Below, in pieces: positions 56,009-64,000 of a stretch of 64,000 bases of DNA; positions within the stretch are counted from its first letter, which is position 1, and the number at the start of each line of letters is the position of its first letter. The position numbers and the translations under genes were made by a program. This DNA comes from Pochonia chlamydosporia 170 (lineage: Eukaryota > Ascomycota > Sordariomycetes > Hypocreales > Clavicipitaceae). The stretch is taken from contig NC_035790.1 in the NCBI RefSeq assembly GCF_001653235.2, forward strand, positions 2,418,001 through 2,482,000, read 5' to 3'. The notes below the pieces were generated by a model that was not told the DNA's origin, searched no databases, and saw only the letters and a program-made list of their open reading frames with translations.

Positions 56009-57561
56009 TTACAACGCATGCGTGGTAATTTCACCATAGACGTCATCGGGAATCTTTTTGATGATGCCAATAGTGACACTCTTGATTAAATCAGAGTTCA
56101 AAGGCGGGAATGACCTGAGGACCTTGTTCGGGCTGATCGGTGGGTTAGTATAGCGGCAAGCGGTAGCCAATCGTTTGAGCAAACATACCTCGGAGACTGG
56201 AGAATCTGTGACCTCATTATAGTCAATTGAGCAACAATACACAATATGTTCAGGTGTGGTCCGTATGCGAAGAGAAAGTCCCACAGGCGTAGAACCTCTG
56301 GCAACGGGGGTGTACAAGCACACAGCGTCAGGACGGATGGGAAGGCATAAATCTCGGCCGACAAGCCTTTGGCAGTCAGGTACATGCTGAGCTTGGGATC
56401 TACAATAGCCAGCACTTTATCGACAAGAGCCAAACCGCGATGCACGCCGTCCATAGCTCCACGTATATATGCAGGGCACTCCTTGGTGAGCAGAGAGTGA
56501 AATGCAACAAAGGCTTCTGCTTCACTGCGGGCTGCATATAAGAATGGAGCGGCTAGTACGTTCATGCCTTGCACGTAGGTGCCAGGTTCAGGACCAGTGC
56601 CTGACTCTGCCCGGAGATTAGCAACCACGATCATTGTTCACGTGTTAAGTGAACCTCTGAATGATGTAACATACTGGCTTGTGAATGTCCGGACACACTT
56701 CCTCCAAGGCTCTGTCTTGGATGTGCCGAATGGCTGCTGCTTGGTCGACTACTTTGCCGTTGTTCCTCCTTGGCATCATGTAACTGCCACGCGATAGCAT
56801 TGAGGAGACGAATCAGGCTGGCCTCGCTCACCCGCCGTCGGAACAGAGGGTCCGTGGTGAGGGTTCGGAACGTGTCGTTGCGGATTTTGGAATATGCTGG
56901 CGAAGCACCTCGGTGCACCAAGCTGAGGTATTCATCGGTGGGCATGATCGGAGCGTCTAGTAGAACAAGCCAGACATATATCCTCAACGGTGACTGCATG
57001 AACAAGTTAACGGTTGTCACCGTCTTGAGGAACAAAAGTAGGTAGACTAAGAGTCAGGGAGGGAGTATCGTGTCATACCATTCCATCCTCCGCACTCTTG
57101 ATGCCCTCATCAACGACCTTCCATCTGGCGCTTTCCAAGGCTCCCAAGTAATCTCCATCACTCGGCCCATCTCGAAATATTTGCTGGAGTGAAAGATGGC
57201 CATGTGAAAACACAGGCTTCTTCAGGCCAGAGCGTTTCAAGCCAGCCACAGCACCCATGTGGTGCATTAGCGGCGAAGCTGCATCGCTATTGGCACGGCC
57301 TCTCTGAGGCGAGCGGTTTGTTTTTGGATCCCGCGTTGGTGAGTTATTCCGTTGCAACTCTCGACGTTGTTGAGAAATAAGAGACGGCTGGTTCGAGGAT
57401 CTTGCAGCTCCGAGTGTATGAGCGGATTGCAGGCGACGAAGGGCTCGATGTGTCCGCGGAGAGGGAGGGACCTGGAGGTCGATATGTCCTGGCGTGGGGT
57501 GAGAGGCTGGCTGCGGGAGGGAAGAAGGAGGAAGACCTGCTTCTCGTGATGGACTAGGCAT
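56009..57561 (-). CDS. BUB2: Bub2-type Rab-like GTPase-activating protein (TBC domain)
   Basis: Four exons: 57561-57079, 56993-56675, 56606-56189 and 56132-56009, 447 residues. Introns of 85, 68 and 56 bp keep phase; the second was placed at a GTATGT donor and GGGCAG acceptor to join a Ser-rich insert to GTYVQGMN. The N-terminal 110 residues are disordered; LSLQQIFRDGPSDGDYLG precedes the TBC domain (about 145-440). Both catalytic fingers are visible: the IxxDxxR Arg finger in IRNDTFR and the YxQ Gln finger in TYVQG. MNVLAAPFLYAARSEAEAF, LSMYLTAKGLSAEIYAFPS and LRLWDFLFAYGPHLNIL are Bub2/Cdc16 hallmarks. With Bfa1/Byr4 it acts on the Tem1/Spg1 GTPase at spindle poles to restrain mitotic exit and septation. 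An in-frame ATG at 57696 could extend the N-terminus. Confidence 0.93.
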
Positions 57562-59066
57562 GGTTGGAAATTGATCAACGGTGCGCTGTGGCACGAGGAT
57601 ACATGGCTCTTCGGAGGTGAGGGATGATGATGGTCGAGCCGAATTGTTCGCAGCTATCCGTCGAAAACGAGTGAGAAAACACCCGAGACGCGACAATGGT
57701 TATGTGGTTGGCGCAAGCTGACGGTGGAGTTGGCGTGATGTGGATGGATTTGATGGCGGGGAGGTTGGGATCGTGTCACAGAATCGCCGACTCACAGACT
57801 CACAGCCCCAAGCCTCAGGTGTTGCGTGTTGCAGGTCTGGTCTGGTTGCACTTGCCCAGAATGGCAGTCTGCTTGGTTCTTTCCGAGATGGCGTCGCTCG
57901 ACTCAGACTCGACTCACAACTTTTGATTTTCAATGTTATTTTATTTTATTTTTGTTCAATTTGCACTGCTCAGCTTCTTGTAACCCCGATCGCCTCTAGA
58001 CCCATCTTCAAGTCTCTTTGTTTGCCAATTGTCCATTCGCAGCAGGAACGCGAGGTCCAGGATCTTTGTGTCCTCCATACAACTTTGATGCGCCCAGCAA
58101 TGCACACTGATGCTATGGCTATATGCACCGAATAAGCTCGCCAAAATGGTAGACAGCTAATGTATTCGATTGTGGAAAATAGGACCTGCAGGCCGGGATG
58201 GAAGATATCCTTTATGAGACAAACTAGCTGTGCTCAATATGGATGATCGCCTCCCACTTTTTCGTCATGTACGGAGTACTGATAACTACTGACCTTCACT
58301 CGCAGGGAACATCGCAACTGCTTGACTTTATATTTTAAATGATTCACCGGGAAATTGGCAACTAAAAGGGCTCTGGGGCATTTCGACTGATGGCAGGACA
58401 TCCCCACCCCGTGCTGTTCACGAAAATATTAGCCCAGAGCTTGGAACATTTTACTCCGATTCGTACATTCAGATTATGGGTTACAGACGCTGCAGATCAT
58501 CTCAGTGCACTCACCACAACACCATGTGGTCCTCATTAAACTACCAACAGAGCCTAGAAGCTACCAACGCTGACATTGTCGTATCCCAGCAAAATATTGC
58601 TCTCATTTCTTGAATGGCTTTCGCCTTGGTGCTGCATCCTTCTTGTCTGGCCCCAAGAGCATGGTACCTCAAAAATCGCGCTGGATGACCCAATGACCGG
58701 CAGTTGGATGACCAGCTCAGCACCAACCAACCCTTCCTGCCAAATATTGGCAGTCTCGAGTCTGCATGTCTCGGTCACGACATCTCAGTGCTACAAGCGA
58801 CGAGTCCGGGAAACTCCTCGGAGACGTTGACAGACCAGTCCCAAGAGAGGACTCCGCGCAGCTAGCCGCATATCTCACTTGTTAGTGAGTTAGGCTCCTA
58901 AGCAATGGTGAGATTTATCTATACGTATAACCTCAGGCACGTGGGAGTACATATTTTCCAAACTAATATGGATAATATGCGAGCGCTTTATGCTGATCGT
59001 AAACAGTGACGGCCGGGCTGTCGGTTGGTTGGACGTTGCTGTCCAGAAGAACTGAACCGCTCCTGT

Positions 59067-59699
59067 TCACAGGCCACAGTCCCATTTACATTCCAAAACT
59101 GTCTGATAACATGAGATTTGGTATAGGGCTGATCTGATCGTAGAAATTGTTTCACATTCTATACAAGAATATCTGAACCCGCGACTCACCCGGTGAGACA
59201 AACCCTCATCGGTCGTGGCATCTTTACTGGCGGTGTACCAAGTGATGGGCGGACTGAGGCAACAGAGAGCTGGAGGAAAATGGCCTGAGATGGTGACACC
59301 TAGGTAATTGACCACTACTATGGACATACCAGACGCGATAAAAAAGGCTAATCTGTGATTTGAGCTTGGTTGGAGTAAGGTGCCTTGTATAGCACTACAG
59401 GGTCAAGGTGAATTATGCATGCACCAGACACGACATACTTAAATACCTAAGTATTGAACTGACTTACCTGAGGCACCACGACAGACTCTGTAGGAGGGAG
59501 CTCTGACATTGACATTGTCTTGAATGGAGGCCGAGAATTGTATTGCATTGGGGCAAACACGGTAGACTGCATACCAATTGTGATATTCTGAATGACTGAC
59601 CATGACCAAGTCAGGTGCAACGGTACCTACCACACTTGCCGACGATCCGAGAGACGCCAAACGATACACCTCCCGTTTCCATTCAATGAGGCACGGCAC
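59067..59699 (-). CDS. Possible two-exon small gene, unrecognised
   Basis: Frames 59699 to about 59466 and about 59305-59067 can be joined in phase by a consensus donor (CAG|GTAAGT) and an acceptor (ACCTAG), giving roughly 157 residues. The product is Cys/Ser-rich with no domain I know. The same splice sites also join a second frame (MSMSELPPTESVVVPQ-VSPSQ), so the correct phase is unclear. Confidence 0.2.
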
Positions 59700-60743
59700 T
59701 CACTGACCATTATTACACGTATTGAATGGGTAATAATCTGGGGCTACTTCCGGGCACACCATCATTTGAGCAATTGGAATTCCCAGTTTGAAGCAGCCAT
59801 CTCCGCTGCGCTATGCTCTTCATGGAATCAAGGCGATGGCGACATCTGTGACGTTGTGGGGCGAGTTGAGCACCTCATCGCTTTCGGTGTGAACCGTTGA
59901 CCATTTGCAACTATCCCAAGGCAAGAAGAGAATTTTCTTGCTGAAGAATCAACCAATATTAATGCTTCTTTTTTGCATAAGCGCCTTTGCCTTTGACTTT
60001 GCCTTCTTGAGAATACAGTACAGTGTGGTGTCTTTTTTTTTATGCATTCCACCATATCGTGCACCAGCAAATCTGTGGTTGCGATGATGGTTGCGGCTGG
60101 CAGCCCGAGCATTCGACATCAAGTGATCATGTCCAAACAACCAACCTCTTCCCATTGCCGTCATTTATTCTCATCTTGAACGACTGAACCCCTGCTCTTG
60201 CGTGCTATTGTGTGGCTTTCATCTGCATATTTTCACTCTTGTTCCCTCCCGCACACTGGACTGCCTGATACCATAACACATACATATACACAGACAAAAG
60301 GGCACCAACGGCTCATCGCGGTGTTCCCAACGCTATGGTTTTGTACTTTCACGCACGGTTGCTCGGTGCCCTGTATCGACTTCCGTTCAATGGCCGAGTG
60401 GGCGGCATTTTCTCCTTTGGATCTAAGAAAGTGAGATCCTTCTGGATCAAGAGTCTTACTATTTGACCTACTCCCGCCTCATCCGTGTTCCACCTGTTAC
60501 GACATTCCTCCACAATTCTTCCACTTTTGTTATATCCATCTCCTTCTTCTCCCCTCTCCTCTTAAAGTAGCCTCTTAAAGTAGACCGAATCCCCTTGTTG
60601 ACTATATTACCCTTGGTCTGCCCCTTCTGCCGACCAGGGCTGTCTCGACCGGCTTCCTCCTGTATCAACAAGACCCTTGGCCTTGGGTATTCAATCTTTC
60701 NCCCTATCTGCTCACAACGCACGTCATCGCAACGCCATGACTG

Positions 60744-60750
60744 TATAAAA
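60744..60750 (+). promoter_or_regulatory. TATA box of the sulfate permease gene
   Basis: TATAAAA 115 bp before the start codon, followed at once by a GA dinucleotide repeat. Position fits a core promoter or proximal leader element. Confidence 0.4.
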
Positions 60751-60858
60751 GAGAGAGAGAGAGAGCTTACATCACAACATCCGCCTGCCCTCTCACCTCT
60801 CTCTCGTCCTACCAACTTGCAGGCATATCAGGGTCGACTGTGTTACCGGTGGCCAACC

Positions 60859-63403
60859 ATGTCGTCGTCTTCCTCCTTTTCAACCAAGGTTGGCCATGGC
60901 TTGGCCAAAGTTCTTGGTATCAAACTTGAGAACCCAAAAGAGGACGATGTCACTCGTGGAGAGTCAATTCTATCCTCACAGACCGGTAACACTTTTGTCG
61001 AAGGACATCCTACCACATCTGAATGGCTTCATGACCTGGTACCGCCGCCACAAGAAGCCGTGTCATATGTCCGGTCCCTGTTCCCCTTCCTCTCCTGGAT
61101 AGGGCACTACAATCTTCAATGGTTTGCTGGTGACCTTGTCGCAGGTATTACTATTGGCGCGATTATTGTGCCCCAGGGCATGGCCTATGCTTTGCTGGCC
61201 AAGCTCGAGCCTCAATTTGGTCTCTACTCCTCCTTTATGGGCGTTGTAATCTATTGGTTATTTGGAACGTCCAAGGACATCTCCATTGGACCTGTGGCTG
61301 TGTTGTCGACAATTGTTGGAACTGTTGTTGAAGATATCACCTCCGCTCCAGAAACCAAAGACATTCCGCCTCATGTCATTGCTTCGGCCCTGTCCGTCAT
61401 TGCTGGGTGCATTGTTTTGGCCATGGGCCTTTTGAGAATTGGTTGGATCGTTGACCTGATTTCCACTACGGCACTGGCGGCGTTCATGACGGGTTCTGCC
61501 ATTACCATTGCGTCTAGTCAGCTGCCTGCTCTCATGGGTCTGCATGACTTGTCAACAAGAGATCCGGCATACAAGATCATTATCAACACCCTGAAGCATC
61601 TTCCTGAGTCAAAAATTGACGCATCATTGGGATTGACTGCCCTGTTCTTATTGTATCTTATTCGATGGGCCCTTACATCGGCCGCCGCACGGTTCCCTGC
61701 CCATAAACGGATCATTTTCTTCATGACTACTATGCGGACCGTTCTTGTCATCCTGCTGTATACCATGATTAGCTGGCTAGTGAATATGCATCGGAGGGAC
61801 CAACCGATGTTTAGGGTTATTGGAAACGTGCCAAGTGGTAAGGAAATTGCCACAGATGAGTCTCCTGATGAATCTTGACTGACAATCATGGATAGGTTTC
61901 CGCAATGCTGCTGTCCCCCAGTTTCCAAAGAATATCATTTCGCGTTTCGGCTCTCATCTGCCGGCCATAGTCATCGTCATGCTTGTTGAGCACATTGCTA
62001 TTTCCAAATCCTTTGCCCGAATCAACAACTATGCCATTGACCCTTCACAAGAAATGGTTGCCATTGGCATGACTAACGTTTTTGGCCCGTTCCTAGGCGC
62101 TTATCCATCCACAGGCTCATTTAGTCGAACAGCAATCAAATCCAAAGCGGGTGTCCGAACTCCGGCCGCCGGGGTCGTATCTGGTATTGTTGTACTGCTG
62201 GCCACGTACCTCTTGACCGCGGTCTTTTTCTACATTCCTAGTGCAGCACTTGCAGCCGTCATTATCCACGCTGTTGGCGACCTCATTACACCGCCGGATA
62301 CCGTTTACCGGTTTTGGCGTGTGTCCCCCCTCGAAATGTTCGTCTTCTTCGTCGGCGTCTTTGTTAGTATCTTCGCTCAGATCGAAGATGGTTTATACGC
62401 CACCGTCGCTATTTCAGCCGCCATTCTCATATACCGCATCTTAAAGGCACGCGGACGGTTCCTCGGCAGGGTGCGAGTTCACTCTGTCCTTGATGACAAC
62501 GTTATTGGCGAGGATCACAAGAAGGTGTACGGAGAGTACGGTACTTTCGACGGAGCATCCCAAGGCCCTTCTCGAAACGTCTTCCTTCCTCTGGATCATG
62601 GAGACGGCTCCAACCCTGAAGTTGAGCTGGAGAACCCTTATCCCGGCGTTTTCATCTACCGTTTCTCTGAGGGATTCAACTATCCCAATGCCAATTATAC
62701 CTTGGATTGTCTCACCGATTTTATCTTCTCACAAACCAGGCGTTCCAGCCCTGAGTTCTTTGAGCGTCCTGGCGACAGGCCCTGGAACAACCCTGGTCCG
62801 CGAAAATCGGCAAAATCTCCTCAGGATGGCGAACTCGACGCAAAACCAACGCTCAAGGCCATCATCTTGGACTTAAGTTCCGTCAACAACGTTGATGTTA
62901 CTTCAGTCCAGCAACTCATCGATGTTCGAAACCAGCTTGATAAATACACCGCCCCCGACGTGGTAGACTGGCACATCGCATGCATTAACAACCGCTGGAC
63001 AAAGCGTGCCCTCATTGCTGGAGGGTTTGGAATCCCCACCAAGCCTCAGGACGGCCTACACCACAGGTGGAAGTCCATATTTAGCGTTGCTGAGATGGGT
63101 GGCAAGAACTCTGCTGCCGCTGTGGCAGAGGTCGCTGCCAACGAGAGAGGCCTTCAATCGAGCCACTCCCATATGTCTAAACTGGACGTTGAGATGGGCC
63201 AAAGCTCTGATTCGGACGAGGCTTCGACTAAGCCAGGCGATGAGAAGGTGGAGGAATCGGCGAAGAAAGTTCGACGAGGGGCGGTGGTTCATGATCTTAA
63301 TAGGCCTCTGTTTCATGTTGACCTGACGAGCGCGGTGCAAAGTGCCATCGCGAATGTTGAAGCTAGAGAGGAGTTTAGAGCTGCAGCAGGACAGTCAACT
63401 TGA
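60859..63403 (+). CDS. SulP-family sulfate permease with STAS domain
   Basis: Two exons, 60859-61837 and 61896-63403, 828 residues. The 58-bp intron splits Gly in NVPSG-FRNAAVPQF. The N-terminal cytosolic part precedes about 12 membrane segments (about 95-530). SulP signature stretches are visible: WFAGDLVAGITIGAIIVPQG, MAYALLAKLEPQFGLYSSF, SKDISIGPVAVLS and FGAYPSTGSFSRTAIKSKAG in its conserved form (GAYPSTGSFSRTA). After the membrane core a STAS domain follows (about 545-730): AIILDLSSVNNVDVTSVQQL and the WHIACINNRWTKRAL region, with a fungal-type insert between its first strand and the rest. The C-terminal 90 residues are Ser/Asp/Glu-rich. Family members such as Neurospora CYS-13/CYS-14 import sulfate with protons at the plasma membrane, often under CYS3 control; no CYS3 site was identified here. 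Confidence 0.95.
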
Positions 63404-64000
63404 TGCCATCATGGGGGACATGCTGACATGGGTTGTGATTGGAGTTTACATATGTATGTTGCATTTAGCGATGGAATTAGCGAGCATTGGATACATTTGG
63501 TACTTCTTTGTCTACAAGATTTTGTTAAACCGATTTCGTTCTTGTCGTAGAGTGGACTTTCTGTTCATGTTCATTGATAGGAAGAAGCTGCAGGACAGCA
63601 TTGGTCCTGGGTGGCAAGGCGCTATGCTGAGGGTCATTCAAAGTGAATATTTCGAACACTTTCTCAATTTAAACACACATGAAGGTTTTGCCCTCTGCGA
63701 GAGTAAAAAGCAGAAGAAAATTGGTCAAAAATCCGTAAAATGGCGAAGTGTTCTGATGGAATCGTCAAAGTGAAAGCATACGGTCACCTGATTTCGCGTC
63801 CATTTCGCCACGCCCTTCACGGGCCCCGCCAACTTTGCGACTTTCAACTTCACCGTGAAGTCCGTTTGGAGCCCAAGCCAGAAGTTTACAAATTCTACAG
63901 GAGGATTACACTTTTAAAATCACTTTGAATCAAGGCACAATACCGTGGCGGAAGTAGACCGGTTCCCCATCAGTCCACTCACACAATGCCCATTGGCATC
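63404..64000. other. Sulfate permease 3' flank, no further gene
   Basis: An open frame overlapping the permease end and running to 63773 is in another frame and lacks a domain. Nothing else recognised up to the window edge. Confidence 0.5.

Larger units (their letters stand above)
57562..60858. other. 3.3-kb intergenic stretch
   Basis: Bub2 and the sulfate permease diverge from here. Contains TACGGAGTA at 58270-58278, a possible small spliced frame (59.07-59.70 kb, minus), one undetermined base at 60701, and a CT-rich leader ending in a GA repeat (60751-60765). No other gene recognised. Confidence 0.5.

Overview
The window is nuclear DNA of a filamentous ascomycete (Pezizomycotina). The signs are many spliced genes with short introns (about 54-130 bp, GTRNGT donors, CTAAC-like branch points), roughly balanced base composition, and a gene set typical of Sordariomycetes. 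Hypocreales is my best guess from protein character; genus is not resolved. I see no bacterial, viral or organellar DNA, no rRNA or tRNA gene, and no intact transposon.

Layout. 0.7-6.6 kb: a cytochrome P450 and a RING-H2 protein, both minus, the latter with an assembly gap in an intron. 6.6-14.5 kb: a 7.9-kb stretch with no convincing gene but many simple repeats and palindromic motifs. 14.5-24.5 kb: a SIRT6/7-like sirtuin, a vezatin-domain peroxisome/myosin protein, PCNA, pyridoxal kinase (with an 11-nt microexon), then dUTPase on the other strand. 25.5-32.7 kb: a solitary Copia-Gag-like gene, CENP-K, a triple-KH RNA-binding protein and a small alpha/beta-barrel protein. 34.6-46.5 kb: an Isc1-type sphingolipid phospholipase C, a PUK1-like kinase, a nucleolar-type FKBP, a DJ-1/PfpI protein and a membrane GT2 glycosyltransferase. 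50.4-64 kb: THOC5, an Izh3-like receptor, Bub2 and a SulP sulfate permease, separated by long intergenic stretches.

The most notable locus is the kinase at 36.3-39.1 kb. Its reading frame is intact over four exons except for three in-frame TAG codons. Two of these are a tandem TAG-TAG exactly where kinases have the Asp-Trp-Trp of helix F. This matches the arrangement known in Fusarium graminearum PUK1, where A-to-I mRNA editing during sexual development turns UAG-UAG into UGG-UGG. The tandem pair also sits in the loop of a predicted five-pair hairpin. The third TAG, 39 codons upstream, may be a further editing site.

Several genes serve cell-cycle or genome functions (PCNA, dUTPase, CENP-K, Bub2, sirtuin). 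PCNA and dUTPase carry MCB-like ACGCG elements upstream, as expected for G1/S control. Otherwise the genes look like ordinary unlinked housekeeping genes, not a pathway cluster. Exon boundaries are my own, from splice consensus, reading phase and family conservation; every multi-exon model below sums to a whole number of codons.
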